In this document: positions 31,793 through 44,621 of the stretch, piece by piece
Layout: every line of letters begins with the position of its first letter
Position numbering within the stretch: the first letter of the stretch is position 1
Assembly: GCA_029532415.1 (NCBI GenBank)
Contig: JAQOTA010000071.1
Coordinates: 620,001-684,000, forward strand
DNA: 64,000 bases
Reading direction: 5' to 3'
Source of the DNA: Marasmius tenuissimus
Taxonomy: Eukaryota; Basidiomycota; Agaricomycetes; Agaricales; Marasmiaceae
The notes under the pieces: generated by a model
Database searches by the model: none
The model's input: the letters and a program-made list of their open reading frames with translations, nothing else
What the model was told of the DNA's origin: nothing
Made by a program: the position numbers and the translations under genes

Positions 31793-34700
31793 GGATAATT
31801 GCGGAGGAAGAAATACCTTGGAATGTTGGGAGAGATGCGGATATGACCGTTTCCGGATACAATTGAGGAGTAGGGGCACGCGAGGGTGAGTGAGAGAGGA
31901 CTACAAAAGAGAGTTAGAATACCATGTGTGATGCCGTAAGGAGAATATAACAATGTACAAGGACAATAGCGACGAGAAAGAGAAGAACAATGTCCTCCGG
32001 GGCCCACTGGTTAATGGAGAATGGAGAGAGTATGGTCGTACTTGAAGCGTGATACAATGAAGTGAAGGGACGTTGAAGAATAAGAGGGATCAGAAATAGC
32101 ACAAAAGACACACCATTTGTGATTCCGCTTTGACCATTTCCGTCCATTTCCCGAACGTGTTTTCCAGCATCAAACGGGACCCACCCCCCAGCACCTCTAC
32201 CCATTCCACTCCGCAATCCGACCTCAATTCCAGATATCATGTTTTCCCTGCTAATGAAAGCCATTCTCGGGGATACCGAGGCGCTTGATGGGATGTCAAT
32301 CGAGCGGGAGAATGGGCTCGAGTGAAAGCCGAGTTGAAGGGGCGATTGAACAGCAATCATTGTAGGCGAACTGGAAGGGAATATCCTCTTCTTTGAGGGT
32401 TCTTAAAGCAAGAATAGATGGGCTTCTGGGCTGGATGAGGAACAATGGGAGGCTCGAATTGGGGAGGAACTTGTCTAGGCACGCTGAACTCTAGGTGGGG
32501 TCTTTTGAACTCTGGGTTATGTGGAGCGTTTATTTATGTTGACATTCTTGAGCCGCGGTATTGAATTCAATTGCAAGTTGTATGGGCTTGTTGAGTCAGA
32601 TTGCATAGCCGATCTGCAGGTTCGCGGTTCAAGTTGTTCCCGGCGGTCGGTTGCAAACCTTGTCCTGTTCCCTTTGCTGCGCTTTGACATGTCATCTTGC
32701 GTATTGCTTCACTCTCGTGAATCCCCAGTACTGGTCGCGAAGCTCAGTCACCTTCGATGTTGGACAGCATGATGCGGTCTGGGGTAGAGATGCAGTGGAG
32801 GTCGTGGTGGGAAGGAACCCATATGGGGTTTGGCAGTCGTGTGACCAATATGGATTTCCTAACGTTCTCCGATAAAAATCGAGTCAACAACTCACCATGA
32901 GGCTATCGAACGATCTGAGCTCTGTCTGGCTGTATATCAGTCATGAGTTCGGGTCCGCAGCTTTGTCTTTTTGCGTCGAGAGCAGGAATACAGACAGATG
33001 AAGACATAGATTGTAGCTAGTGGGGCCCGACGGATCCCCAGTGGCAGTGAGTATGATCTGGACCCTCCCTCATATCTTGTCATTCACACCTGAGGTCATA
33101 CTTGGACTCCATCCTCCACCTCCCACCCCTGCCTAGATAGTTGGACCTCCGTCAGTTCCAGAACAATTCATCACTTCGGCGGTGGGCGGAGGAAGACCTC
33201 AAACCAGCCAAACTCCGAATAGAAGTCGGATATTGTGTGGCCTTTCTCATCTCATAATATAATTGACGACGTCCAACCTTCCTACAGCAATCCGGACGCT
33301 AGTGGCGAGCAACGAAGCGGCGGGGAGGCGGTGAGGCGGGTTCGACAGTCGTGCTGATAAACACAGAACGAGGATGACAGATGTCCTTGAAGCTAGACAA
33401 GCCCAATTGTTCGCGCCCAACGTATTGTTAAACCCTCGGGAGTTGGGAGGGTTAGAAATGAATGGGTCTGGGTGCCTTACTTTTGAGCTGCTTATGACGA
33501 ATCCACGAGACGTGAAGCAGCCAGGATAGGAATCGATGACTGAGAAAGATGACTGGACAGTCAGTCGAGTCGAGTCGCGACGTACTCTTCGTCACCGACG
33601 GAGTCGCTCGCGCCGCTACGGTGATGCGTCAGCCAGCGGGAAGACTAGTATATGTAGTAGATGCCTAGGTGAGGCCGAGGAAGCTAGGTGTCGCCTTGAG
33701 GTTCGAGCAAAGCGGATCGGATGAAAGAGAGGGAAACGACTGGTAACATAGCGAGAAAGAGGGATTGTGTGAAACGGCAATCGAGTATTGGACAGATGGA
33801 TGAGCTAGCCAGCACGGAAAGGTGACCCGACGAATACATTTCCATTCATAGCCAGTCTGGGTTTGTCGGTAAGATTGAAAATTGCATCGACAAACGAACA
33901 CGGTCGGGTTGGGTCTTCGCGTTCGTCTGAGTTTGCACCATAGAAAACCCATTGAAACGTACCCTAATATCAGAGGGCCTCTATATCACGATATTTTAGT
34001 CTGCCATCATCTCGGGAGTTTCAGAGGGCATTGATAATCAAACAATAAGGAGTTTTTGAGGGGCCTAAGTAGTCACCAAGCAGTTACTTTGAGATCTACA
34101 GCAAACGAAAATATTTGACCGGTGAACAGGAAAAAAGACGTCAGGAAGGACATACCACATCATACCGTGTCACAGCAAGTGTTTCTCGATTGAACACACC
34201 TTTTCCTTCCGAATCCACCGGAAGTTTCTATTTCCCGTTGGTAGAAGCAAGTGAAAAGTCGGCTTGTTGAAGGCAAGCAAGACACACGCTGCTTGGAGGC
34301 GTTGGGTCGTCAATTATATGATGATGATGGAGAGGACGTGCGTGAGTGGTATCGAACCCGAAAGCCCACTGTCAGCAGCACAACCCTTGAAGCTTGAAGC
34401 TTGAAGTATCAAGAGTCGCCACCGAGGCATAAGTATAGCTAGACGTCGGACTGTCGGTGTAAGTCTTCTCATTTTTCAATCTTCGGGTTTTGCCGCGATT
34501 TGCCGCCGGTCGCGGTGGCCCGTGCGCGAAACCCTGCGCTTCATCAGACTGCCACCATCTGTTTCGTGCTTTACTGGACGACTTCGTGATATCATAGCGT
34601 TCATATAAGCACTACGCAAGTGGCCATCAACTCGAAACATACTGGAGCTATCAACGGATATGAAATCCTCGGCGGCCTCCAGAAGGAGCAGGCTCACTTT

Positions 34701-35039
34701 GGCAAAGTTCAGCAAAGTCTTCGGATGGAGACCGGTTGAGTGAGTCAGATAAGTCCTTTAGCCAGTACCACTGGACCTATAGTCCGTCTTCATCCAAATA
34801 ACTCTAGAGATGTTGGGGATTTCATGTAGCTCACAGCCTCAAGAAAATTGCCCCCCCCCCCAACTTCCACATGCCAGTGACTTCCAGTCCATCATGTTCT
34901 TTTCGTTAGATTCGCGCTGGTACCATATCATCTTGATACCATATCTGTTTTTCGTAAGGAATCAGAAACCAACCGTATCTGTGTTTTGGAACGCGTAATC
35001 GTCCACTTCTGCGACTTCGAGTGTCGGATCCTCAGAAGC
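31793..35039. other. Gene-poor stretch, about 3.2 kb
   Basis: The longest gap of the window. Frames are short and unrecognised, for example a minus-strand frame at 34476-34715. It contains a small CTTGAAG triplicate (about 34385-34405) and a C-run near 34850-34862. A GH76 relic follows at its right end, so part of this gap may be decayed accessory DNA. Confidence 0.5.
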
Positions 35040-35272
35040 TAGTAAAACAGCGGCAATCGACGCTTCCACCCGCTCAGACAATTCCACCCGGGCCGTTGCA
35101 GACCTTCTGATCAATTCAGACCTTTTCGCCTTACGGGGAATTCCTGGCTAGCATGGCAGACTTCAACATTTACACAAACCAGACGACCTATAAGGAAATT
35201 GCTTGGAAGCGCTACCTTCCCGCTCTCGTGCAGTCGAAGCCATACGAGGAGCGGATCGAATCACTCAAATAA
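35040..35272 (+). pseudogene. Truncated GH76 fragment
   Basis: In one frame SDNSTRAVADLLINSDLFA matches the N-terminal helix of the two GH76 proteins (compare INRTAAAIDAFIASDNFF). The next frame gives YGEFLASMADFNIYTNQT and KRYLPAL, to a stop at 35272. These closely follow WPYGEFLARISDFDIYTNQT and HYLPAL of copy 2. About 20 residues between the two blocks are missing and the frame is shifted. No signal peptide or later exons were found. It is a relic of a third copy about 18 kb from the tandem pair. Confidence 0.7.
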
Positions 35273-35337
35273 AGGTATCGGTTGTGCGCGCAAGAGCGGT
35301 TGATTTATAGTTAGCTACATACGATAATTACCAAGTT

Positions 35338-37448
35338 TCATGCCGACTTCTCAAGTCCCGAGACTCGAACCGACTCAGAATCCGAGCCTCCCAGTTTCTC
35401 GTCGGCAGAATTGGAATCCACTGCCGACGGAGCCCGAGAAGGCTCGAGCGGCACAATACCCATCCGCTTGCATTCATCTTGTGAGAATGCGCCAAAAACA
35501 TCCGTGTCGTCGGTCTCGTCCACGTTGGGGGGAGGAAAGATGAGGTTGACGATGTAAAACAGAATGAACGAGATGAACCATCCTGATTGGTGAGTTAGAC
35601 CGCAGCAAAGTAGTGACATGATAGACTACAGGATGACTCACCGACGAAAAATGAGATATAATATACTTCATACAATGGCTTTGGTTCAAGTTTCTTCCCT
35701 TGGACAGTTACACTGAGCCCTCCAACAGTTGGTGCCCAGCCAGCGATCCAGACAGGGAGACATCTCCAATTCATGCCGTGATGGAAGAAGTAGCCGCCCC
35801 GAAGCTCGTAAAGCCAGCTGAGTTTGATCTTCCGTTCACGGATGAGGAAGTAATCGCAGGTCATGATGCCCATCAAAGGTGCAAGGAAGACCGAGAAGGA
35901 AGAGAGAACCGTGACGAAGGTAGCTGCACGGTTGATGAGTTGCCAGGGCTGGACAATCCAGGCGGCGAAGAAGGTGATAATGGCACCACGACGAATGTTG
36001 ATGTATCGGGGGAAGATACCAGCGAGATCGATACCTCCGGCGACAGCGTTACCGCAAATGTTCTCGAAACCGGACTAAAAGTGCGAGGTGAGTACACGTT
36101 AACACGAAGATAGGATGATAGGATTACTCACAGTGAACGCGAATCCCATGGCCAAGAAAAACACGCCTGCCCGTGCCTTTGAGCTGGCGATAGACCCATC
36201 GTCCTCTTGCATCATCCTCAAGAGTAAATCAGGAGGGTTCCAGTATATTGTACCGTAGATTTTCTGCGCTGCGGCCGTCACAACTAGACCGATAAAACTG
36301 ACTATCGTCCCGGTGCCGACGAGACAGGTTATTGTCCCAATAATGTATCTCCGTGCTTGGTGTGGCGATTTTGCATACCGAGAGAAGTCAGAACCGTTTG
36401 TCATTCCGGCGGCTTTACCACCGATGGTGGAGTTGATGCACTTGAGCATGATCCACGAGGTTGACCAGAGCCAGCTTGATGATGACGATGGAATAGTTGA
36501 GCCTTTGTAAAAGACGGGACCAACACCCCGGGCGGCGGAGAGAGACCAAATCACTGGAGTAAATTGAGCACGGAGGCTTCCGACGGAAAGAGATGGGAAC
36601 ATACGCATGGCGAGCATTGCCGCGCCACAGTAGATACAGGTGACGAGAAAAGGCGCTCTGAACTTCTCGGGAGGTATCCAGAGGAAAGGAATAGAGAAGA
36701 ACCAGAAGAGGAAAAACCCAAGCATTTCTGTGACAGTAGCAGGGGTATTGCCGGGTAGTTCTATCGTGGCGGGTCAATACAGGACGGCGATCGTTCCAAG
36801 GCTGAACCTACTCTGCTGGTTGAGGTTCTGGAAGCTCGGAAACACGGCAGTAATGCAAACCGCAACCAACTTGCCCCCTGTCCAACATTGGTTGGCGTTC
36901 CATATGAAGTTCAATAAGGCACGTTGAAGAAGAGGGATGTAACTTCCGCGCATTCCCCATGTGAAACGATTCTGGATAGTGAATCCAATATGCCAACGAA
37001 GACCACACCAGGCGATGAGTGTAGAGAAAAAAGCAACAATGGAGCGACCGATCAATATGACGGCCATAGTCTGGCCAACAGAAAGTCCCTCGGTAAGGAA
37101 ACTACTCGGAGCTTGCCACGCTGCAACCTAAAAGAAGTCAGCCCAGGGAAAGGTCGAGGATGGTAGAAAAGCACATTGAGAGACCCCAAGGACCAATATC
37201 CGTAATACTCGAAAGCGCCCCAGGTCCTTCGCCTGTTGAAAATGTTCGTTTGTCAATGATTCTTGCGTGCACCCAGCAACATACTGTGGAGGCAAAGGTA
37301 TGAGGTCCCGGTTCGACCAAGAATCAGTTCTTTCGTGATTTTCCTCGTTGGCGGAAAGCGTGATGGCCTTGTCAGCTTTGCGTAGGAGGTCGCGTATGCC
37401 CATGATGTTTCCTAAGCCTTTGAGGGACGCGATGAAAACGCTCGTCAC
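35338..37448 (-). CDS. NCS1-family permease (uracil/allantoin/hydantoin type)
   Basis: NCS1 permeases import nucleobases and related cyclic ureides by ion symport across the plasma membrane; fungal Fur-type members carry uracil, uric acid or allantoin. First exons are 37448-37285, 37232-37175 and 37127 onward, in frame. Visible landmarks include SWSNRDLIPLPPQRRTWGAF, continuing into EYYGYWSLGSLNVAAW (TM1, substrate helix), WCGLRWHIGFTIQNRF, FFSIPFLWIPPEKFR and TNGSDFSRYAKSP. Also present are GIDLAGIFPRYINIRRGAI and IMTCDYFLIRERKIKLS. About 12 membrane helices are expected; the C terminus is acidic and Ser-rich. A second in-frame Met (MGIRDLL, about 37403) is an alternative start. It is divergent to the hydantoinase-like gene, suggesting the permease supplies its substrate. 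Exact specificity cannot be told. Confidence 0.85.
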
Positions 37449-38166
37449 GAGAGTTGAAACTCTTATAGGACGGAAAGATAAACGTCCAAATCCTATCAGT
37501 GGGCACCCGGACAGATAACGACGTCAGCTGAGATAGGGTCGACCTGGACGAAGGCTTGGAATTGGGAAATTCTGATTCACAGCTTGTAGACGTTCGGCCA
37601 GTGAGCTGTCGATGTTCAAGGTTCGAAGCTCACAACGATTGCAACCCCTCTCTTTCCATCCTGATCGCTTTCGTGAACTCCAAAGAATGAATATCTGAAT
37701 CTGCGTGAGAGCACTTCTCCAATCCTCGGATTTGGAAAACGAGAGCCTAGAGGTGGTCGTTCGGCGTTGAGGATGCTTTTGCCTGCCGCTCGGATAACCG
37801 GAATTTCCCCGGAATTTGAACTTGCCGCCCGGCACTGGGATCATCTCTTTGGCCTTTGCTTCCACGGCCACCTTCAAGACTACAATACTTGGGACTCTTG
37901 GATGTGCTCTCATCGACGACAGTGCCTTCAGAAAACACTCGGCATTTTCTCTTTCACCTGTTCATCTCTCCGAATTTTCTCGTCTATCAACATCGACCCT
38001 ATCAGCCATGGGACCTGGTGGAATTGGAATTTTCGATATCGCCCAGATTGTAGGGAGCCCGCACCACGTTCCGGAAGCCGGGGCATATTCATCCAGTTCA
38101 CGATTTATAACTGGCGAAACTTCGAAGCTTCCCTAATTCCCCGTTTAATACTTTAGAGTTGCCTCC
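37449..38166. promoter_or_regulatory. Shared divergent promoter with clustered GATA-factor motifs
   Basis: HGATAR motifs (the consensus for fungal nitrogen GATA factors) occur at 37476-37481, 37493-37498 (reverse), 37513-37518 and 37531-37536, four within 61 bp just upstream of the permease start. Two more reverse motifs lie at 37984-37989 and 37999-38004, nearer the hydantoinase gene. By simple base odds about two would be expected in this length. Nitrogen-catabolite control of both genes is inferred. Confidence 0.45.
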
Positions 38167-41100
38167 ATGACGATCCCTTCCACTCCTTCTCTCCGCATTG
38201 GTGTCGATGTCGGTGGAACAAATACTGATGCTGTTCTCCTCGACCCTTTCACAACAACCTCCAAGAACAAAGGAATCTTGGCCTGGTAAGTACGGACTAG
38301 AGGGTCTGCCTGCTTCAGCTGATTTTTTGTGTACAGGCACAAATCGCCCACGACGGCTAATCCGAGCCATGGGATTGAGAATGTAATCACCACACTCCTT
38401 AAGATTGCTCAAGTCGACGCGAAGAGTATTGCTAGCGTGACGATTGGTACTACTGTGAGTCCTGCGTTGATAGATGGGCAAACGACACTCGCTGATTGTT
38501 GTATTAATTTGTGCAGCACTTCATCAACGCTGTGATTGAGAAAGACCAGTCTCGCCTCGCGCCAGTTGCCGTGCTCCGTTTGTGCGGACCATTCTCGCGT
38601 TCCGTTCCGCCAGGTGTCGATTGGCCAGCGGACCTCAGAGATATCATTTGCGGTTATTGTGCATTTGTCGACGGTGGGTTGGAGATAGACGGTCAAATCA
38701 TCAGGGATATCAGAGAGGATGAGGTGAAGGCAGAGTGCGAAAAGGTCAAGAACGCTGGTATCAAGGCCATCGTTGTTAATGGTATCTTCGCACCTGCAGA
38801 TGTGATGGGGGAGATGCAGGAAGAGAAAGTGAGGGATTGGATCAAGAAATACTATCCTGAAGCAGAAGTCGTGATCTCAAAAGAAGGTGCGTTCCGTCCT
38901 GGCCATTGTTGGTTGTCATTCACCGATCTAACATGTCTCTAGTGGCCAATCTGGGATTTATCGAACGTGAAAACGCTGCTATCCTGAACGCTTCCATCCT
39001 TGCTTTCGCACGGCATACGATTGCATCCTTCCAAGATGCCATTCACCATCGTCTCGGTCTAACCTGCCCCGTTTTTCTCACTCAGAACGACGGAACTATC
39101 TTGCAGGCCACCGATGCAGCACGACTACCAATCCGTACGTTTAACAGCGGCCCTACAAACTCGATGTGTGGAGCAGCATTCTTGGTAAAGAACGGCGAAT
39201 CGTCTCAAGGGAAGGAAAGCATGCTTGTAGTTGACATCGGAGGAACGACGACGGACGTCGGTATGTTACTTTCGAGTGGTCTACCACGACAGGCTGCCGC
39301 TGTTACAGAGATAGCTGGCGTTCGAATGAACTTTTCTTGTCCCGACGTCAAAAGGTGCGCTTTTCAACTCCAGAATTGAGCTACGTCCCCGCCAATGCTC
39401 TTGAATTTCCTAGTATTGGCCTCGGAGGAGGTTCCATAGTCCGACTCTCGAATGACACTGAGAAAGGAATCACTGTTGGACCAGACTCTGTTGGCCACCA
39501 CATTACCGAGCGGGCACTCGTCTTTGGCGGTGATGTTCACACCACCACTGACTACGCCGTTGTTTCTCAATCGACTCGATCTTCTTCTGCTGAACCTATT
39601 GGGGACAAAAAACTTGCTATCAGTGCTTTGAACAAGTCGGCTGTTGAGCATGGGATGTCCTCGGAAGCCCTTGTGGAACAATACGAAGCGGTCGTTCGCA
39701 GGATATTGGAAGGAATCATCGACAGAATGAAGACATCCGTCGAAGATGTGCCCGTACTGTTGGTCGGCGGTGGTGCGGTGATTGTTTCAGAAGATAACGA
39801 AGGGAATATCAAGCTCAATGGAGCAAGCAGGGTCGTTAAACCCGAGTTTTCTGGCGTGGCGAACGCCATTGGAGCTGGTGAGTTTTAGCATCCACTCTGC
39901 CATCTGTCATGTACCTCATACATCATCTCAGCTATCGCTCGGGTGTCCGGGACTGTTGATTGGGTCGTGAGCACTGAAGGAAAAACGACGCAGGCCGTTT
40001 TGGAGGAAGTGTCAAAGGTCGCTGTTGAGAGGGCTGTCGAGAACGGCGCTGTGAGGGAAACCGTTGAGATTGCTGAGATGGATGCAATCCCTATCCAGGT
40101 AGCCGTGTCCCTCTCAACATTTCTATCTCCAATATTCACGTCTCACAGTACATCGCCAACAAAACTCGAGTCCTTATCAAAGCCATCGGAGAGTTCGATT
40201 TCTCTCGAATACCTTCTGTTCCCGCGCAAGAAGAACTTTTCAAGTCTGCAAAGACGTCCGACCACGAACCCAACTATACCAAAAAGCCTTCATCTAAACG
40301 GAACGACGCGACGAAACTCACTGCCGACCAGATTTCAATGTATCGACCTTTTGTCGTGCCATCTTCACGATCTGGGAAGTACGAGTGGGTCATCTCAGAA
40401 ACTGATTTAGAGTGGATTTCTTGTGGGTGTTACATCCTTGGTACGGGCGGTGGAGGAACTCCGTATCCTCATTTCGTCCGTCTGAGGGAGATGATGCGCA
40501 ACGGCGCAGAAGTAAGGGTGGTTGAGCCAGGTTGGTTAGAAGACGATGATGTGGTTGCGTGTGGAGGAGCGAAAGGCAGTCCGACTGTCAGTGTGGAGAA
40601 GTTAGCTGGAGATGAGTACGTGATTTGGTTCAACCACTCGTGCAGGCGAGTTCTAATGGTTTGCTTTTGACAGGATGATGGAGTCTCAGGAGATCTTGTA
40701 CAAGTACCTCGGTTACAAACCTACGGCTGTTCTTGACCTTGAGATAGGTGGCGGGAACGGTTTGCAAGGTGGGTTGTGCGATAGTATGCACGCCAATGGA
40801 ATTGATCATCGAGCTGTCTTCTAGGCCTCGTACTAGGATGTTCAACCAAGATGAACATCCCCGTAATTGATGGAGATTGGATGGGCCGTGCCTATCCAGT
40901 TGCATGGCAAATCACCCCGGTCGTGTGGCATGGTGAAGCGGCGCAGTTTATTCCTTCAGCCATCGCTGACGGGAATGGGAATAACATGGTAGGCAGTTCT
41001 ATTCATTCTATGTTCCTGAAATAGCCTAATCCGTTTCTCTATAGCTCATGCTCTCAGCAACAACGGAGAGAATGGTCGAACGAGCTTTCCGGGCAGCTTT

Positions 41101-41746
41101 GTCCGAGATGGGTAGTCACGTCGGGTGTGCCAAGGGACCAACAACTGGGGCTCGAGTGAAATCGTGGGTTGTTGAGAACACTGTTTCCCTCGCTTGGCGT
41201 ATAGGAAGAGCTGTAGCTCTCTGTCGGGCGCGGAATAACATCGACTTTGTCACTGATGCTATCATCGACGAGGTCGGGGGTAAAGCCGCAGCGAAAGTGT
41301 TGTTCAAGGGAAAGATTGTCGGTGTCGAGCGGAAGACGGTGAAGGGACATGTGTATGGAGAGGTCACTATTGCGGCCGCTGACGTGTCGGGAAGCGGTTC
41401 TGGGACTGGCGATAGTTTCGAAGGTCAGAAATTGAGGATCCCGTTCAAGAACGAGAACATCATCGCTGTTCGCATTGGGAAGGACGGAGAAGAAGAGGTT
41501 GTGGCCAGTGTTCCGGACTTGATATGTGTTTGCGACGCGTCGAGTGGAGAGGCCATTGGTACACCGGAGTACAAGTATGGGTTGCTAGTGTTTGTATTGG
41601 GGATCGTGGGTTCGGAAAAGTGGACTTCCACGCCAAGAGGTCTCGAAATTGGGGGTCCTGGTGCGTTTGGGATGGACCATGTAAAATACAAGCCACTCGG
41701 AAAGTTCACGAAACCGAGGACCGTAATCGACGAATTCAAGCCTTGA
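38167..41746 (+). CDS. Hydantoinase/oxoprolinase-DUF917 fusion protein
   Basis: Ten exons join in frame to 1,025 aa (38167-38285, 38337-38454, 38517-38886, 38943-39354, 39414-39877, 39932-40098, 40149-40615, 40674-40768, 40825-40988, 41045-41746). The N-terminal hydantoinase/oxoprolinase A-type half has the ASKHA phosphate-binding loop (IGVDVGGTNTDAVLLD), a second ATPase motif (MLVVDIGGTTTDVGML) and IGLGGGSIVRL. The C-terminal half is a DUF917 domain with ISCGCYILGTGGGGTPYPH, AVLDLEIGGGNGLQGL, NIPVIDGDWMGRAYP and VVWHGEAAQF. The family performs ATP-dependent opening of cyclic amides such as hydantoins or 5-oxoproline. The fusion is known in fungi; its substrate is not settled. It shares a promoter region with an NCS1 permease, fitting uptake plus breakdown of a cyclic ureide for nitrogen. 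It looks intact. Confidence 0.88.
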
Positions 41747-42264
41747 CGATTTGGATCGACCATGTACTCTAATTATTGTTCTTGTATTTTCTTCCCTGTA
41801 GAAGCTGTAAACGTAAACCCTGATCAGAATCCCTACCTGACGATCCCCGACGTTTCCATTCTCCATCAATAGTTACAGAAATGGAGGGTCGCGCGATATA
41901 CAATAAGTCGTCCTTGTTCTCTGGTAGTGAGGCGCATTGCGCGGAGGGCAGCGAGAAAGAGGGTGGGAAAGAAATCAATGGCTGACGTAATACAATGTAT
42001 CTCCTTGTGGGCACCTTGTGGCCAAGCTTGGTACGCGCATTGTCCTGTTTGCCCTCTTTGTATTCTTATTGTTCTCTCGTCGGTTATATAGACCAGCTTG
42101 AACATGCCAATCGAACTCATTATCCCCAACTTTCTTCTCTCTTTTCACGACAACTTCAGAACCAAGCCGCTAGTCGAGCTTGTACTTCACGTCTTCACGA
42201 ATTTCCGTCGACTTTCCATTCTCTCCACTTTCCATTCTCTCGAAGAGCAAATTTCACTATCACG
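41747..42264. other. Intergenic, 3' of hydantoinase gene and promoter of SUR7-like gene
   Basis: No gene seen. The part directly before 42265 is pyrimidine-rich (CTCTCCACTTTCC type tracts), as in many strongly expressed fungal promoters. Confidence 0.55.
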
Positions 42265-43144
42265 ATGATTGCTGGACTCTCAAAAGCCGTCACTCTCTAT
42301 CTCGCGCCATTGTTGCTTCTTACCTCAATTCTGCTATCGCTGTTTGCGTATTTGGCACCAGTGGTCATGCTCGCCGGCAAGGTAGCATTGATAACGATCA
42401 CCCCGTCTACCGCGTTGACGAAAGTTGGTGGTCCTGCTGTGGACGGAGCTAGTGTTTTCATCGGGGCTCTAGGTACGTCCTTCTTCCCGTTCTGTTCGAA
42501 CTTGTCATTGACCAAGATATGCGCCCAGGTTCTTGCGCTCGCGCAAAGAACGACGACGAACTCGTGTGCACTACACCCTCCTTTGCTCCGGAATACAGTG
42601 AGTCAACTTATACGTTCTACCTTCTATTACGCTGTTCGGAGACTCATAATTCGCGACCAGAGCTCGACATTCTCGCCGAAGAGGCACCCATCGTCCTCCT
42701 CTCTTCGCCTCCCTCTGGCGCACCCGCCTTCATCGCATTCTCTATCGCGCTCTCTATCACCTTCTTGTTCAGCTTCACTTTGTTGTCTTTCCGACACAAG
42801 ATGAGCGACAAATTTGGTGCTGGTCTTGATAAGCCATCCGTGCACCGATTCAACGCCTGGATTGGATTCTTTGGATTCTTCATTGGAATCACCTCTTTCT
42901 TGATTATGAGGATGTGGTTCGGCAAGGCTGTTGAGGACTTCAACAAGTCTATCCAGCGAATGGGTGACAAGGGTCCCCAGCTGATTGCTAGCGACAGCAA
43001 TGCCTTCACCAGTGAGTGTTCTCTTGGAATCTTCGACGTTTGACTGACCGAGTTATCGTAGTGGTCTGGGTTGCATACTCATTCTACGCTGTTCCGGTCA
43101 TCTGCTCTCTCGCCAAAATCAACGTCAAGCCTCCGGGCAAGTAA
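42265..43144 (+). CDS. SUR7/PalI-like four-helix membrane protein
   Basis: Exons 42265-42472, 42529-42597, 42661-43011 and 43062-43144 join in frame to 236 aa. There is a hydrophobic N-terminal helix (TLYLAPLLLLTSILLSLFAY, about residues 9-28), a long extracytoplasmic loop with two Cys (GSCARAK, LVCTTPSFAPEY), then three helices (FIAFSIALSITFLFSFTLLS; FNAWIGFFGFFIGITSFLIM; VWVAYSFYAVPVICSLA). The short C terminus is basic (KINVKPPGK). This topology with a Cys-bearing first loop matches the SUR7/PalI superfamily, whose members organise eisosome membrane domains or sense ambient pH. The basidiomycete branch is poorly studied, so the exact role is inferred. Alternative: another claudin-like four-TM protein. 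Confidence 0.6.
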
Positions 43145-43439
43145 ACGCGACATCGCGTTGGAGATATCGTTAACCCCCACCACTTTACTCACTCAAAATT
43201 CCGGACGACTCTTTTGGGACAGCGATCGGACTGTATACTATACTACCCGCTACTCGTACATCTAGCTAATACACTGTATCGATAATACTTTGGAAAACAC
43301 TTTGGAAAGCTGTACTCTGTCCGAATTTTGAAAAATTGAAACTGCCACAAGCGCAGCGCGGGCCAAGTATTCTGGCGCCACCAACACACCGTAGCGAGTC
43401 GCTGATGTAAGATATACTTCCTGTACCACGACCACAATC

Positions 43440-44621
43440 ATGCCACTCCTCAGGAAAAAGGAAAAGAACCTCATTCCTCCTGTTGAGGAACCCCAGCGTC
43501 CAAGCTATAACTCTTCTGGAGGGTCGTATCGCTCGAACAATTCGACCTACGTCGCCAGTCGGGACGGTGACCCTTACAACACTCCCAAGGCCGACCCCTA
43601 TGCCAACCAGGACAACTTTCGGGACAAGTATAGCAGGAGTAACGGTGTTGGCGATATATACTCTCGAGGTGACGCTCAGCTGGATCAAGATCGGAACGAA
43701 CTGTTTTCTGGGTACAATCCAGAGCAGAGCGGTGGAACTAACAGGTTCTATGATGGTCCGGCAATGGGAGAAGAAGACGAGGACGATGTCGAGGGGATCA
43801 AGAAGCAGACTCGATTCGTGAAGCAGGAGAGTGTGAACTCGACGAGGAATGCTTTGAGGTTGGCGATGGAGGCAGAGGAGACTGCGAGAGGAACGATTGA
43901 GAGACTCGGAGATCAGTCTGGTGAGTTTCAATACTTCCGTATTCCATCCATTGGATTCTCTAATACTCATCTATATTCATAGAGAGACTCGCGAACACGG
44001 AAAGGCACCTTGACGTTTCGAAGAATCACTCTCAACATGCTGCAGACAAGACTGATGAGCTGAAGAAGTTGAACCGATCGATTTTCCGGCCAGCTATCAC
44101 CTTCAACAAGGACGCTAAGCGTCGTGCAAAGGAGGCTCAGATCCAGGAACGATACGAGGAAGAGCGCGCTGAGCGTGAGCGGACGTTGATGGACGTCCGC
44201 GAAACTCAGAACCGTCTTGGACGAGCTGCAACGTACGGACGGGGTGGTAACGATGATGACGAAGATCTCATCAACGGACCTGGTGGCGGCTCTGGACGGT
44301 TCAGGAAGACTGAAGATCAACGCAAGGCTGCAAGGGGTCAGAATTCCCGCTACCAGTTCGAGGCCACTGCATCCGATGATGAGCTAGAGGACGAGATCGA
44401 CGACAATCTGGATCAGCTCGGAGATGCCACGAAGAGATTGAAGGCGCTTGGAATGGCCATGGGTAGTGAGCTCGACACCCAGAACAAGCGAATCGACAAC
44501 ATCACCAGCAAGACTGACCGTCTCGATATCAACTTGAGCGGTGTTACCCGAAGGGTAAGTGCTGTGTCCGCAGTCTCTGTATCACAACGACTGACTCTTT
44601 CCACAGCAAAAGAAGTTCTAA
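43440..44621 (+). CDS. SEC9: SEC9-type t-SNARE (SNAP-25 homologue)
   Basis: Exons 43440-43920, 43983-44554 and 44607-44621 join to 355 aa. The disordered, polar N terminus is followed by the Qb SNARE helix (LRLAMEAEETARGTIERLGD then QSERLANTERHLDVSKNH, about residues 140-195) and a charged linker. The C-terminal Qc helix follows (DEIDDNLDQLGDATKRLKAL then MGSELDTQNKRIDNITSKTD). Layer-zero Gln residues are visible in both (DQSERL and DTQNKR). With an exocytic syntaxin and synaptobrevin it would form the plasma-membrane fusion complex for secretion. There is no palmitoylated Cys cluster in the linker, as is usual for fungal Sec9. The last exon encodes only QKKF and the stop. Confidence 0.9.

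Noticed and set aside
31914..32360. Open frame upstream of the disordered protein gene
   Set aside because: Composition looks like promoter/UTR sequence, no domain, and no convincing splice to the gene at 30251-31792.
34345..34400. Possible tRNA on the minus strand (GGGTTCGATACC)
   Set aside because: T stem is poorly paired and there is no A box or cloverleaf upstream.
34385..34862. CTTGAAG triplicate and a C-run
   Set aside because: Simple sequence only; no link to a gene or mobile element seen.
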